This document shows positions 1-9,849 of a stretch of 64,000 nucleotides of DNA, in pieces. The translations under genes and the position numbers were made by a program. This DNA is from Extensimonas perlucida (GTDB lineage: Bacteria > Pseudomonadota > Gammaproteobacteria > Burkholderiales > Burkholderiaceae_C): the NCBI RefSeq assembly GCF_007655255.1, contig NZ_VMYE01000008.1, positions 86,640 to 150,639 on the forward strand. Reading direction: 5' to 3'. The first letter of the stretch is position 1. Every line of letters starts with the position of its first letter. A model generated the notes under the pieces. It made no database searches. It saw nothing but the letters and a program-made list of their open reading frames with translations, and had not been told where the DNA came from.

Positions 1-779
1 CAGCAACATCACGCATCGCAAGGTGAGGTCGATGGACCGGTAGCAGTGGTGGGCAATCAGCGCGAGATGCTTCAACTGTTCGTCGCTCATGGCGTCGGGT
101 CGCGAGAAATCCCGCACGTACACGAGGTCGGCTTCCAGCAGCTGATTCAGCGCCTGGCGCGGATTGTTGTTGATCACGCAGGGAGCAATCGGCCACTTTT
201 TGATGGCCGCGAAGCAGTGCGGCACGAAGCCCTGACTGCGCAGCTCGACATCGATGTCGCCCAAGGTGGGTTGCCCTTTGTACAAGGGCATGAACGACAC
301 CTCGGTCTGGATCACCACGGTCTGGGCAAGCTTCCCCCCCCCCCCCCGGATTTGAAGACGGCGAGCTCGCCACCTTGAATGTCGATTTTCAGGAAATCGA
401 GGTGTTCGATTTCATCAATCTCATTCAAACAACGTGTTTCCAGTTCAACTTGGCGAATGACCTCTCCAGCCTTCTTGAAGAGTGGAAAAACATCAGCTGT
501 AGCCGGCTCCGGCTCAAAAAAACTAGTCATCCCTGAAGCATGGCAGATGTTCAAGGTATGAACGCCGCCATCACCCACCGCATAAGGAAGATAGCACTCA
601 TTTGGCCCTTTCCTACGCAGGAGTTCAGCGAGCGCTGCCTCTTGCGGTTCAAAGCCTGTCACATTGCACAGGCCAGCTTGTAGCATCGACTTATACGGTG
701 GGTCACCATCAATCGGATTTGCTCCAATATCCACCACAGCCGTTAGTCTCTCCGGCTTGAGTATTTCCAGCAAAGTCAT
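1..779 (-). CDS. FkbM-family SAM-dependent methyltransferase, frame interrupted at a G tract, 3' end beyond window
   Basis: The first part (779 down to the G tract) reads as an FkbM fold: VVDIGAN for SAM binding, then [10 protein letters not shown]. It meets a stop shortly after a run of 14 G (complement of 334-347). In another frame the sequence continues with [19 protein letters not shown] and reads open to position 1, which is the normal continuation of this family. The gene is therefore out of frame as given and would be restored by 12 or 15 G. Its ATG overlaps the ugd stop by 4 bases (ATGA), so it is the last visible gene of the operon. FkbM enzymes usually O-methylate sugars, so it may cap a surface glycan. 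Either true slippage-based phase variation or a homopolymer sequencing error could explain the break. Confidence 0.85.
334..347. repeat. 14-base C/G homopolymer inside the FkbM methyltransferase gene
   Basis: Fourteen C on the plus strand (G on the coding strand). The two halves of the FkbM protein are in different frames on either side. Loss of two or gain of one base would join them, the typical layout of a slipped-strand contingency locus. Confidence 0.9.
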
Positions 780-1948
780 GCATCGCCCCCGAACAAATCC
801 CGCGTATAAACCTTCCCCGCCACATCCTCCAGCGCCGGCGTGCGGCGGTTGGCAATGATCACATCCGCTTCGCGCTTGAACGCTTCCAGGTCATTCACCA
901 CCCGCGAGCGATAAAACTCCGCCTCGGTCAGCACCGGCTCGTACACGATGACTTCAATGCCTTTGGCCTTGATGCGCTTCATGATGCCCTGGATGCTCGA
1001 CGCCCTGAAGTTGTCCGAACCCGCCTTCATGATCAGCCGATACACGCCGACCACCTTCGGACTGCGGCGGATGATTTCCTCCGCGATGAAATCCTTGCGC
1101 GTAGTGTTGGACTCGACGATGGCATGGATCAGGTTTTGGGGGATGTCGCTGTAATTGGCACGAAGCTGTTTGGTGTCCTTGGGCAGGCAATAGCCACCGT
1201 AACCAAAGGAAGGATTGTTGTAATGGTTGCCGATGCGCGGGTCGAGGCAGACGCCATCGATGATCTGGCGCGTATCCAGCCCATGGCTGGCGGCGTAGGT
1301 GTCGAGTTCGTTGAAGTAGGCCACCCGCATGGCCAGGTAGGTGTTGGCGAACAGTTTGATCGCCTCGGCCTCCGTGCTACCGGTAAACAGAGTTGGGATA
1401 TCCTGCTTAACAGCGCCCTGCTTCAGAAGATTGGCAAAAGTTTCGGCCCGGGCTGATTGCTCACCCACGATGATGCGTGAAGGGTGCAGGTTGTCATACA
1501 GCGCCCGCCCCTCACGCAAGAATTCCGGCGAGAAGATCAGATTCTGTGTGCCCAGGGCCTGGCGGGTGCGTTCGGTGTAGCCTACCGGGATGGTTGATTT
1601 GATCACCATCACCGCCTGCGGGTTGATGGCCATCACGTCCCGGATCACCGCTTCGATGGATCGGGTGTTGAAATAATTGGTCTCCGGGTCGTAGTCCGTC
1701 GGCGTGGCGATGATGACGAAATCCGCCCCCGCATAGGCATCCTCCACATCCAGCGTCGCCCGGAAGTTGAGCCGCCCACTCTGCAAAAAGTGGCGGATGT
1801 CTTCATCCTCAATGGGCGACTCGCCTCGATTCAGCATCTCTACCTTGGTGGCAAGCAAATCAAGTGCCACGACTTCATTGTGCTGGGCAAGCAAGACGCC
1901 GTTGGACAGGCCGACGTAGCCTGTCCCTGCAATAGCGATCTTCATCAT
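776..1948 (-). CDS. ugd: UDP-glucose 6-dehydrogenase
   Basis: Oxidises UDP-glucose to UDP-glucuronate with NAD in the cytoplasm. About 390 residues, the short form, and very close to E. coli Ugd along its length. The N-terminal Rossmann motif is [10 protein letters not shown], the central region has SPEFLREG, the catalytic cysteine lies in GGYCLPKD, and the C-terminus has YRLIMKSGSD-like [10 protein letters not shown] followed by YTRDLFG. Two adjacent ATGs (1948 and 1945) are possible starts. I chose 1948 because it gives the same ATGA overlap with the upstream gene seen at the other junctions of this operon. Its product is the substrate for the UDP-glucuronate decarboxylase encoded immediately upstream, so the pair should make UDP-xylose. 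Confidence 0.97.
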   Translation of the reverse strand: MMKIAIAGTGYVGLSNGVLLAQHNEVVALDLLATKVEMLNRGESPIEDEDIRHFLQSGRLNFRATLDVEDAYAGADFVIIATPTDYDPETNYFNTRSIEAVIRDVMAINPQAVMVIKSTIPVGYTERTRQALGTQNLIFSPEFLREGRALYDNLHPSRIIVGEQSARAETFANLLKQGAVKQDIPTLFTGSTEAEAIKLFANTYLAMRVAYFNELDTYAASHGLDTRQIIDGVCLDPRIGNHYNNPSFGYGGYCLPKDTKQLRANYSDIPQNLIHAIVESNTTRKDFIAEEIIRRSPKVVGVYRLIMKAGSDNFRASSIQGIMKRIKAKGIEVIVYEPVLTEAEFYRSRVVNDLEAFKREADVIIANRRTPALEDVAGKVYTRDLFGGDA

Positions 1949-2913
1949 GCCTCCCGCAGCAAGGTTTGGAAGTAGGCGATGGTTTCCTTCAGGCCATCTT
2001 CCAGACGCACCTTGGGTTGCCAATCCAGGGCCGATTTCGCCAGGGTGATATCCGGCTGACGCTGTTTCGGGTCATCCTGGGGCAAGGGCATGAATTCCAG
2101 CTTCGATGTCGAGCCAGTCAGGCGCAACACCTGCTCAGCCAGTTCCAGCATCGTGAACTCGCCAGGGTTGCCGATATTGACCGGCCCGGTGAAATCGGCG
2201 GGCGAATCCATCAGGCGCAACATGCCATCGATCAGGTCATCCACGTAGCAGAAAGAACGGGTCTGGCTGCCGTCGCCATAAATGGTGATCGGCTCTCCCT
2301 TGATGGCTTGCACGATGAAATTGCTCACCACCCGGCCATCGTTGGGGTGCATGCGCGGCCCATAGGTGTTGAAGATCCGCATCACCTTGATTTCAAGCTG
2401 GTGCTGGCGCCAGTAGTCGAAGAACAAGGTTTCGGCACAGCGCTTGCCTTCGTCGTAGCAAGCGCGCGGGCCTACGGTATTCACTCGTCCCCAGTACCCC
2501 TCCGGCTGCGGATGCACTTCCGGGTCGCCATACACCTCGCTGGTAGAGGCCTGCAGAATACGAGCCTTCAGGCGCTTGGCCAGCCCCAGCATGTTGATGG
2601 CGCCATGCACGCTGGTTTTGGTGGTCTGCACCGGGTCGCGCTGATAGTGGATCGGGCTGGCCGGACAGGCCAGGTTGAAGATGCGGTCTACCTCCACATA
2701 GAGCGGAAAGGTCACGTCGTGGCGCATCAGCTCGAACCGCTTGTGATCCATCAGATGCGCCACGTTGCGCTTGCTGCCGGTGAAGAAGTTGTCCACACAC
2801 AGCACATCTTCGCCGCGCTCGATCAGGCGGTCACACAGGTGGCTGCCCAAAAAACCTGCGCCGCCGGTCACCAGCACCTTGTATTCACCGGGTTTGATCG
2901 GCAATCCGCTCAT
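1945..2913 (-). CDS. UDP-glucuronate decarboxylase (UDP-xylose synthase), extended SDR family
   Basis: A 322-residue short-chain dehydrogenase/reductase with the NAD motif TGGAGFLG near residue 16, the STSEVYGDP segment, and the catalytic YDEGK (YxxxK). The motifs [28 protein letters not shown] and [14 protein letters not shown] are characteristic of UDP-xylose synthases rather than 4-epimerases. It would convert UDP-glucuronate from Ugd to UDP-xylose. It overlaps the upstream GT41 gene and the downstream ugd gene by 4 bases each, so translation is probably coupled. Having both precursor enzymes beside a protein glycosyltransferase suggests that UDP-xylose, or a sugar made from it, is used for the glycan here. 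That link is inference. Confidence 0.93.
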   Translation of the reverse strand: MSGLPIKPGEYKVLVTGGAGFLGSHLCDRLIERGEDVLCVDNFFTGSKRNVAHLMDHKRFELMRHDVTFPLYVEVDRIFNLACPASPIHYQRDPVQTTKTSVHGAINMLGLAKRLKARILQASTSEVYGDPEVHPQPEGYWGRVNTVGPRACYDEGKRCAETLFFDYWRQHQLEIKVMRIFNTYGPRMHPNDGRVVSNFIVQAIKGEPITIYGDGSQTRSFCYVDDLIDGMLRLMDSPADFTGPVNIGNPGEFTMLELAEQVLRLTGSTSKLEFMPLPQDDPKQRQPDITLAKSALDWQPKVRLEDGLKETIAYFQTLLREA

Positions 2914-5696
2914 TTACGTTTCTCCTTGGTGGCAATCAACACCATGCCGCATTCGACATCCGGATCAGGCAGTGCCTGGGCAATCCGGAACTGCTTGGCC
3001 TGCAGCAGCTTGGCGAGCCTGATCATGCTGAAGAGATGCTGCCGCTCGACCTCTTGCCACAAGGTGCTTGGCTGATCCTTTTCATTGATGCGCCACAGTG
3101 CGCTGGCGACATTGGCAAAGCGCAGCACCAGCGCACCACCGGGCGCCAGCAGACTGATGGCGCGGTCGATGTACATCTCGGGATACGGCTCCTTTTCCAG
3201 GCAGCCCAGCAGGGAAATCACGTCGGCCGTGCCGTTGATGTTCAGCCCGAGAAAATCCACCCGGGCCACCACCCCGCCCACGGTCTTCAGCAGCGCCTCA
3301 TCCGCCTCTTGGCGCACGATGCCCGTCATCGCAAACCCATATTCCAGCGCCACGGCATAAGTCCATGGGGTGTCCGCATACACATCCACCCACTTGGCCG
3401 GCTCCTTGCGCTCCAGCAGCCCCTGCATGCCGCCCAGCTCGGCCACCACCGCACGGACGGTTTCGGCCGCGCGCCCTCGTGCCAGCGCCCGTTCGCTAGA
3501 AAAGTCCAGCGTGCGCGCAGGCAAGGCAGCGCGCCCCTCCTGGTTCCAGTAGTAGCGGGAGAACACATGCTGGCAGGCCTTGCACTGCACCCAGTAGGCC
3601 TTGTCCAGCCCACCGACCGCCTCGGCCCATTGCACTTCGCGGACCACGTCGGCCTTGTCGTGCTGGCAAAGGGGGCACTGGTTTTGTGGCAACTGCAGGA
3701 CATTCTCACCCTTGCGCAGGGCTTCGAGGTCCGAACGGTTGTTATTGACCGCAGTATGCTTGGTAGGCAGGGCCGTCATGAACGGTTCGGTGCGCCGTGG
3801 CAGCGGCGGCACGTCGATGTGATCGGGTGCCAGCCCCTCCCGCCCGCGCTCGGCCATCAAGGCATAGGCCGCTTCCAGGTGGCGGGTGATGCGCTCGGTG
3901 TCGAACAAGGGCGCAATGAAACGGTTGTGCCGGATCTTTGCTTTCAGGGCTGCCAGACGCTCGGGGTCTTGGGCGATCTCGATGGCCAGGCGGGCCATGC
4001 CGGGCAGATCATCGGCGATCAGCTCGGGCATGTCGCAGGCGCGCAGCAGACTGGCGGCCACCCGTGAAGCAAAGTGCGTCCCCGGTGCGGTCACCACCGG
4101 GATGCCCGCCCACAGGCAATCCGACGTGATGGTGTGGCCGTTATACACCCGAGTGTCCAGGCACATGTCGGCCAGTTGCAGACGGGCCAGATGCAGCGGT
4201 GGCACCATCTTGTCGGCGAACACGATGCGCTCGGCCGCCACGCCCTGGGCTTCAGCCGCCTTGCGCAGGTTGCGCCCGGCCACTTCACCCGGATCGAGAA
4301 TCCACATGACGCTGCCCGGCACCTCGCGCAGCACGCTCATCCAGGTCTCAAACGTGATGCGGTCAATCTTGTAGGGCTGGTTGAAGGTGCAGAACACAAT
4401 ACCGTTTTCCGGCAACCCGAACTCGCTGCGGGTCATCGGGTTGTTGGCAATGATGCGTTCGTTGTCGTTGCACTGATAGCTTTCGGGCAGACGACACAGC
4501 TTTTCGGTGTAGTGGGGTTTGCTGCTGTCGGGGGTAACCACCGGATCGGCAATCACATAATCAAGGCAATCCATCCCGCTTTGGCCCGGGAAGCCCAGAT
4601 AGGTGACCTGAATCGGCGCCGGCCGCATGGCGAAGATGGGGAGCCGGTTCTTTTCGGTAAAGCCCTGCAGGTCGATCAGGATGTCGATCTGGTCGGCGTA
4701 GATACGCTCAGCTGCCTCAATATCGGTCATCTTGCGGATGTCGACCAGATGCTCGACCGAGGTTTCGAAGCGCTTGCGGAAATAGCTGGTGTCGTGCTGG
4801 GCATGGTCGTAGGCGAACACCTCGACCTTGCTGCGGTCATGGTGGGCAAACACGCCACCCATCAGGTGCAGGATGGCGTGGTTGTGGAAGTCGGCCGACA
4901 CATAACCGATGCGCAGCCGCTCGCCCCAGCGGTGCTTGCTATGGTCAAAGGGCTTGTCGCGCAGCTTGACGCCTTCGAGCGAGCGGCGGGCGCCGCCCTT
5001 GCACATCTGCAGGTTCCAGGCCTCGTTCATGCACCAGGAAACATGCACCAGATGCATTTCAAAGGTTTCTTCACCCCGACCGGTGGCGTAGATTTCCCGC
5101 TGCAGTCGTTCGATCAAATCATCGACCAGCGCCCACTCGCAGCCGTGCTGCGCCGCCTGCAGCACCACCGAAAGGGTGCGCCAGTCATCCGGTGCCAGTT
5201 CCAGCGCCTTCATGAAAGCCGCCAGCGCCTCGTCCTGCAAGCCTGACTTGCGGAAGACGTAACCGGCGTTGATGAAGTGGCTGGCCTGGGTGGAGTTCTT
5301 GACCAGCCAGCGCGCATGGGGCATCGCTGCGGTCACCTGGTTCATCTCGTAGAGCAGCACGCACAGGTTGTTCTGCGTATCGAGCTGGTTCTCGTTGAGT
5401 GCGAGCGAGCGCCGATAGGCATCCACCGCCGCGCCCTGCTGCTTGAGCATCTGGTATTGCATGCCGGCATGGGCCCAGCCCACGGCGCCATAGGCCCCAC
5501 CCAGTTCGCCCGCGCGTTTGTAGGCGCGGGCCGCGCCTTCGCGGTTCCCCACCCGTTTGAGCGCATCGGCCTTGAGGATGTGCAGGCGGGCATCCTGAGG
5601 ATGCTTGGGCAGCAGCTTGTCCACCCCCTTCACCGCCAGCTCCGGCTTGCCCGCACCAATCAGCGCGGCCAGTTTCTGCAAATCGTTGTCATTCAT
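2910..5696 (-). CDS. TPR / GT41 (SPINDLY, O-GlcNAc-transferase-like) glycosyltransferase fused to a degenerate methyltransferase domain
   Basis: 928 residues. Residues 1-190 are TPR-like helical repeats. Residues about 255-615 are a GT41 catalytic region: [18 protein letters not shown] carries the active-site His segment, then [20 protein letters not shown], and [14 protein letters not shown] with the UDP-contacting GHT. The C-terminal 270 residues start with a zinc-ribbon pair (CPLC and CKAC) and resemble a SAM methyltransferase in the [12 protein letters not shown] stretch, but a glycine-rich SAM motif I is not evident. GT41 enzymes act in the cytoplasm on protein Ser/Thr, or on Asn in the HMW1C type. 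The gene directly upstream encodes an S-layer-like protein, the natural candidate substrate. The donor sugar is unknown; the operon makes UDP-xylose. Confidence 0.9.
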   Translation of the reverse strand: MNDNDLQKLAALIGAGKPELAVKGVDKLLPKHPQDARLHILKADALKRVGNREGAARAYKRAGELGGAYGAVGWAHAGMQYQMLKQQGAAVDAYRRSLALNENQLDTQNNLCVLLYEMNQVTAAMPHARWLVKNSTQASHFINAGYVFRKSGLQDEALAAFMKALELAPDDWRTLSVVLQAAQHGCEWALVDDLIERLQREIYATGRGEETFEMHLVHVSWCMNEAWNLQMCKGGARRSLEGVKLRDKPFDHSKHRWGERLRIGYVSADFHNHAILHLMGGVFAHHDRSKVEVFAYDHAQHDTSYFRKRFETSVEHLVDIRKMTDIEAAERIYADQIDILIDLQGFTEKNRLPIFAMRPAPIQVTYLGFPGQSGMDCLDYVIADPVVTPDSSKPHYTEKLCRLPESYQCNDNERIIANNPMTRSEFGLPENGIVFCTFNQPYKIDRITFETWMSVLREVPGSVMWILDPGEVAGRNLRKAAEAQGVAAERIVFADKMVPPLHLARLQLADMCLDTRVYNGHTITSDCLWAGIPVVTAPGTHFASRVAASLLRACDMPELIADDLPGMARLAIEIAQDPERLAALKAKIRHNRFIAPLFDTERITRHLEAAYALMAERGREGLAPDHIDVPPLPRRTEPFMTALPTKHTAVNNNRSDLEALRKGENVLQLPQNQCPLCQHDKADVVREVQWAEAVGGLDKAYWVQCKACQHVFSRYYWNQEGRAALPARTLDFSSERALARGRAAETVRAVVAELGGMQGLLERKEPAKWVDVYADTPWTYAVALEYGFAMTGIVRQEADEALLKTVGGVVARVDFLGLNINGTADVISLLGCLEKEPYPEMYIDRAISLLAPGGALVLRFANVASALWRINEKDQPSTLWQEVERQHLFSMIRLAKLLQAKQFRIAQALPDPDVECGMVLIATKEKRK

Positions 5697-5718
5697 GGGT
5701 CATCTGGATTTCTTAAAA

Positions 5719-5744
5719 AAAAAGGCCCCTTGCGGGGCCTTTTT
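5719..5744 (-). terminator. Intrinsic terminator after the S-layer-like gene
   Basis: Stem AAGGCCCC/GGGGCCTT with loop TTGC (read on plus), followed on the minus strand by a run of nine T. It lies 27 bases after the S-layer stop and 23 bases before the GT41 start, so the glycosylation genes need read-through or a weak internal promoter. A leaky terminator after an abundant S-layer transcript would give excess substrate over enzyme. Confidence 0.88.
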
Positions 5745-5770
5745 GACATCTGGCCTAGAACCCGGAGGGC

Positions 5771-8263
5771 TTAGGCGAAGATGAAGTTGTCAACTGTGAA
5801 GGTGGTTGCAGAGCCAATGAAGGCAACTTCAATCTGACCATCGAACTCGTCGCTGGTAATAAGCGCGCTACCGGACGAATAGGCGATATCAAGCTGACTG
5901 ATGCTGGTGATACCCAGCGCTGCCACATTGAGCAGATCACCACCCAGGCCAGCGGTGAAGTCAGTGATATCGACAGAAGCCTTCAGATCGCTAGCGAACA
6001 CGATAGTGTCAGACTTGTCGGTCAGCGTCAGAGTGACGAAGTCCGTCGTGGGAGCTGCCGTACCATAGGTATCAGCAACGGCAGAACCATCGCCCAGCTT
6101 GATGGTCAGCTTGTTCTTCTGAACACCGGTGGCAGCATCCAGATCGAGCACAGCAGAGCCGTTGAAGCCACTCAGGTCGATCGTGGTCAGCGCATCCAGG
6201 TTGGAGTCCGTCGTGGCGGTACCAAAGGTGGCGCCAGACAGATTCAGAATCAGCGTGTCGATGCTGGTGGAGACCGTCGCATCGTACTCACCGCCGGTGA
6301 AGGACAGCGTGACAACCTTGGAAGCGATGATGTCAGCCAGGGAAACGGTCGCATTGACAGCACCCGTGCCATCGGTCGAGGTGTCGTTGATATCGAACAC
6401 CAGGCTGGTCGCGTTGGACAGAGTCAGAGCACCTTGAACACTAGCGCCAGTAGCGTCTGCGTCAGTGAACTTCAAAGTTGCAGAACCAGCGTTGTCGAGC
6501 GACAGGCCACCCAGCACGTCTGCATCGGTACCAACAACTTCAATGGTGGCATTGCTGGCCAGGCCCTTGATGGTCAGAGCACCCGTTGCAGACGCGGTGA
6601 AGCCCTTCTCGAACACCACAGTGTTCATGCCTTCGCCGGTCAGGTCCAGGGTTGCAGCAGTACCTGCCAGAGCAACTGTCGTACCAAAACTCAGCTCTTC
6701 GAAGCCGGACACGTTGCCGAACTTCATGGCGGTCACGTTAGCGGCATTGTTCACATCAGCAACAGACAGGGTGTCCACGCCATCACCGCCCACGATGCTG
6801 ACATTGGTGACAGAGGTCGGCAGCAGCGCTTGGCCGATGGAAACGGTGTCGTCGCCGGCACCCATGTTGACTGCGACGGTACCCGTGACGCTGGTACGGG
6901 CATCAATGTCGAGACTATCGTCACCGGCACCGAAGTTGGCGGTCAGTTGCGCCGTACCGGTGTTGCCCAGCTGAACAGTCAGACCGGCCGAAGCAGCGGT
7001 TGCGTTGATCGTCAGAGCAGCGGTTCCGCCCGTCGAACCCAGCGCAATGCCACCCAAGTCGATCGCGCCATCGCCCGTGAAGGTTGCCGTCGTGACAGCT
7101 GCCATGGTCATGGCGCCCGTTGCGAAGGCCAGATCGGCCGTCGCATTGATCGTCAGCGCGGTGGCATCAGTCAGCACATCACCAACCAAGGTGATGTTTT
7201 CAGAGGCGACGCCCTGGGCATTCACGGTCAGGCTCTTGAATGCAGCGGTAGTGTAAGTACCCAGATCGATGGAAACACCAGTGTCGCCCGCTGCGCCATT
7301 CAGCACAACAACCTGATCGATAGCCGAGTTGGCCGCCACATCGGCGTAATTGGCGGTGAAGGTGACATTTGCAGCGTTTTCCACGCCGATAGTCAGCGCA
7401 CGGGAGATACCGGTCACATCCAGGTCGCCCAGCGCATCTTTCATCCACAGCTGCTGAACACCCGTCATGGTGTTTGCAACCGTAGCAGCCGCAACGGGGG
7501 TGAGATAGACATTCTCGATGCTGGTCATCGCGAAGTTAGCAACGGTGCCGCCAACACTCGCGTTCAGCGTATCCGTACCCCCGCCACCGTTCAAATTGTC
7601 ACCCAAAGTGAGGGAGTACGAGGTGCCAGTTGCACCCGCAGCGCCCAGCAGCGGAGCGTCGAAGGTGTCGTTGCCGGTCGTACCGGTCAGGATGTCCTGA
7701 TTTGCAGTGAGCGTGAACGTCTGCCCCGGCAGCCCCCCCCCCGACACCACCGACTGCACCACCGCATCGAGCGCACCCGTGGTCGTGGCAGTTGCCAGAG
7801 AAGCCGCATCCGTCACGTTTGCGAGCCAAGCCTTGGCGATGGCATTTGCATTGTCACCGCTGTAGGCCAGGATTTCAGGCGTGGTGTCGAGCTGGCTGGT
7901 GAAAGACGTTGCTGCCGTGACGCGGTTGGCGATCACCTCGATGTCAGAGCCCTGCGCGCCGTTGGCCAGAGCCAGCGCCAGATTGGCCACGGTGACGGCG
8001 CCCCTGTCCAGCTCCAGCGTCCAGTAGCTCAGGCCCGGAGCGTCGGCAGCACGGCTGAACAGGTTCTGATAGACCATCGAAACCTTTTGGCTGTTGGTCA
8101 GGCCATTGAATGCCGCGGCGTACTCGGCCGACTGGGCAAAAGTGGCATACAGGTTGTCGATCGAACCCGGGTACTGGGACCAGTAATTCAGCCCGGCAAC
8201 ATCTGCCGGGCGGCTGAAGAAGGTGACGTACGCTTGTTGAATTTGCGCAGTGGTAAGAGCCAT
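5771..8263 (-). CDS. DUF4214-domain S-layer/RTX-like secreted surface protein
   Basis: 830 residues with no cysteine, rich in Ala, Thr, Gly, Asp and Val. Residues 1-150 form a DUF4214 region (YVTFFSRPADVAGLNYW, then YQNLFSRAADAPGLSYW). A Gly linker at about 174 follows. The rest is a long beta-strand-rich region with degenerate RTX-like motifs near 440 (FGAGDDSLDID) and 465 (MGAGDDTVSIG). There is no Sec signal peptide, and the C-terminus ends DNFIFA, typical of type I secretion signals. I chose ATG at 8263 because it has a CTGGAG ribosome site and begins the DUF4214 domain. It is probably the main surface-layer protein or a large adhesin. No type I secretion genes are in the window. It is followed by a terminator and a GT41 gene. 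Confidence 0.85.
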   Translation of the reverse strand: MALTTAQIQQAYVTFFSRPADVAGLNYWSQYPGSIDNLYATFAQSAEYAAAFNGLTNSQKVSMVYQNLFSRAADAPGLSYWTLELDRGAVTVANLALALANGAQGSDIEVIANRVTAATSFTSQLDTTPEILAYSGDNANAIAKAWLANVTDAASLATATTTGALDAVVQSVVSGGGLPGQTFTLTANQDILTGTTGNDTFDAPLLGAAGATGTSYSLTLGDNLNGGGGTDTLNASVGGTVANFAMTSIENVYLTPVAAATVANTMTGVQQLWMKDALGDLDVTGISRALTIGVENAANVTFTANYADVAANSAIDQVVVLNGAAGDTGVSIDLGTYTTAAFKSLTVNAQGVASENITLVGDVLTDATALTINATADLAFATGAMTMAAVTTATFTGDGAIDLGGIALGSTGGTAALTINATAASAGLTVQLGNTGTAQLTANFGAGDDSLDIDARTSVTGTVAVNMGAGDDTVSIGQALLPTSVTNVSIVGGDGVDTLSVADVNNAANVTAMKFGNVSGFEELSFGTTVALAGTAATLDLTGEGMNTVVFEKGFTASATGALTIKGLASNATIEVVGTDADVLGGLSLDNAGSATLKFTDADATGASVQGALTLSNATSLVFDINDTSTDGTGAVNATVSLADIIASKVVTLSFTGGEYDATVSTSIDTLILNLSGATFGTATTDSNLDALTTIDLSGFNGSAVLDLDAATGVQKNKLTIKLGDGSAVADTYGTAAPTTDFVTLTLTDKSDTIVFASDLKASVDITDFTAGLGGDLLNVAALGITSISQLDIAYSSGSALITSDEFDGQIEVAFIGSATTFTVDNFIFA
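7733..7742. repeat. 10-base C/G homopolymer in the S-layer-like gene
   Basis: Ten G on the coding strand, in frame as part of the Ser-Gly-Gly-Gly linker near residue 174, between the DUF4214 domain and the beta-rich body. A one-base slip would truncate the protein soon after the DUF4214 domain. Confidence 0.85.
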
Positions 8264-8375
8264 TGTAAATACTCCAGAGAAGGTTGGTTTGGCTGTCCGT
8301 GGATACGAAGACCCAAAAACAACCGCCTTAGCACGTATGCTGGCGACGATTTTTATCGGCAGCAATGCGTGTCAG

Positions 8376-8391
8376 TGTGACACGAATCACA
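8376..8391 (-). promoter_or_regulatory. Perfect CRP-type palindrome upstream of the S-layer-like gene
   Basis: TGTGATTCGTGTCACA on the minus strand matches the CRP consensus TGTGA-N6-TCACA in both half-sites. It lies 113 bases before the S-layer start codon. A weak minus 10-like GATAAAAA (8357-8350) downstream would put the site roughly 38-42 bases upstream of transcription start, the position of a class II activator site. A CRP-family protein with the matching recognition helix is encoded at 18828. The start point is not known. Confidence 0.7.
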
Positions 8392-8502
8392 TTATTGCAT
8401 ATAGGCTGCCGCGAGCAGCCAAGCCCACACTGTGCCGCACGCAAGCCGGGCAGCTGTGGCTTTTTTGCCGCGCGCCGCGGCAGGCAGCGGGCCGGGAGCG
8501 GC

Positions 8503-9849
8503 TCACCGCGTGCTCCAGAAGGTGACACCGCTGGCGTTGCGCAGTGCGTCCAGCCGACTTTGGAAGACATAGCCGGCCTGTAGCGCAGAGGCTGCGCCGG
8601 CGGGCTGGCCCACCAGGCCCTGCACCACCATGCTGTTGCCCATGAACTGGCTGGGGTTGCTGAAGCTGCCCTGGGCATCGAGCGCGCCCTGCGCGTGCAG
8701 CACCTGGCGTTCGCCCCCCTGGACAAGGTCGAAGCTGGTGGTGAAGCTGCGCTGTGCAAACTGGATGGTGAGCTGCCCGTTTTCGAGTGCCGCGGGGGTG
8801 GCGCGCCCGCCGGCTTGGACCTGTGCCTGGTAGCCTTTGAGTTGGAAGCTGGCGGCGGCCTGCTGGGGCATGACCCAGGGCGCGTCGTGGCTGCGCAGCA
8901 CGGCGAAGTGGCTGCTCAAAGCGCCGAGTTTGCCCTGCTGCATGGCGGTGGCAAGGTCCATGTTGACGGGCTGGTCGGCAATGGGCTGCCAGCGCCCCCA
9001 CAGAATGGCGGGCGGCACGGCCGGGGCCGGGGCAAGGCCGCTGCGCTGCACGTCGTCGAGGTTGGACATTTTGAGCGGCGCCAGGCTGGTGTCGGGCGCT
9101 GCGCCAGTGGTGGGGGCAAGCGTTTTGCTGGGCTCGTCGGGCCGCGGCGGGTTGAGCGTGTCTGGCGCCAGGGGGGCGCCGCGCAGCAGTTGGGGCGCCA
9201 CGCTGTCGCGCGAGACTTGCAGCATGTAGCCCGCCTGTTGCGCGAGCAACTGCTGGCGCGACGGGTTTTGGCAGGGGCCCAAGCCTTCGGCCTGGCAGCC
9301 TTCGCCAAAGCCGCTGACGATGACCCCGCCGCTGCTGACGGCGACGCGCGTAAGGCTGGGGGTGGTGAAGACGGTGAAGTCGGTGCCGAGCACGCCGATG
9401 GCGGCGACGGGGGTGTTGAAGCGGTAGTTTTGCCGCGCCGCAGGCACGGCCCGGCCGGAGATGCTGCGCGCCACGCCCTGCTCAAGCTCGAATTTGAACT
9501 GGCTTTGCGCGGGGTGGGCGGCATCGATGCGATAAGCGGGCACGCGCGCTGCACTGTTGGGGCGCAGGATGAAAAAGCCTTGGTCTGCCGTCTGGATATA
9601 CAGGTAGCCGTTGGCGCCGGTGCGCAGGCGCTGCCCTTCGAGCACGGGGGTGCCGGCCTGCACGGGCTGGCCTTCGAGGCTGGCTTCGCCTACGACCTGC
9701 ACGATTTTGCCGATTTCAGCGGGCGCCTGGCTGGCGGGCTGAGCGAGCACCGACTGCGCGCACAGCGCCGCCAAGCCCAACACGGCCAGCGGACGCGGCC
9801 AGCGCAGCGGGTGAGCGGTAGGGGCAGCGATAATTGCTTGGATGTCCAT
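8503..9849 (-). CDS. Secreted FecR-domain protein with a C-terminal TbpB-like beta-barrel region
   Basis: About 448 residues. A signal peptide (hydrophobic LAVLGLAALCAQSVLA) precedes a FecR domain (IVQVVGEASLEGQPVQAG, then GVARSISG, NTPVAAIGVLGTDFTVF and VSSGGVIVSG) at about residues 45-190. A Pro-rich linker follows. The last 150 residues resemble a small beta-barrel of the TbpB/hemophore type (GSFSNPSQFMGNSMVVQG, then AGYVFQSR). The Cys in the signal region lacks a proper lipobox. ATG 9849 or 9858 could start it, and both overlap the start region of the divergent plus-strand gene. FecR-domain proteins of this non-receptor type often sit with CHASE2 cyclases; one lies 12 kb away. A role as secreted cargo of the neighbouring barrel protein is inference. 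Confidence 0.75.
   Translation of the reverse strand: MDIQAIIAAPTAHPLRWPRPLAVLGLAALCAQSVLAQPASQAPAEIGKIVQVVGEASLEGQPVQAGTPVLEGQRLRTGANGYLYIQTADQGFFILRPNSAARVPAYRIDAAHPAQSQFKFELEQGVARSISGRAVPAARQNYRFNTPVAAIGVLGTDFTVFTTPSLTRVAVSSGGVIVSGFGEGCQAEGLGPCQNPSRQQLLAQQAGYMLQVSRDSVAPQLLRGAPLAPDTLNPPRPDEPSKTLAPTTGAAPDTSLAPLKMSNLDDVQRSGLAPAPAVPPAILWGRWQPIADQPVNMDLATAMQQGKLGALSSHFAVLRSHDAPWVMPQQAAASFQLKGYQAQVQAGGRATPAALENGQLTIQFAQRSFTTSFDLVQGGERQVLHAQGALDAQGSFSNPSQFMGNSMVVQGLVGQPAGAASALQAGYVFQSRLDALRNASGVTFWSTR

Noticed and set aside
46..378. 110-codon plus-strand frame at the left edge
   Set aside because: Lies opposite the FkbM C-terminal half, and ends in a poly-Pro run created by the homopolymer.
6434..8380. 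648-codon plus-strand frame opposite the S-layer-like gene
   Set aside because: Shadow of a Thr/Ala/Gly-rich coding sequence; no domain or ribosome site, and the minus-strand protein is clearly real.
8403..8419. GGCTGC/GCAGCC hairpin between the FecR and S-layer genes as a terminator
   Set aside because: No T tract follows on either strand; it may be a chance stem in GC-rich DNA.
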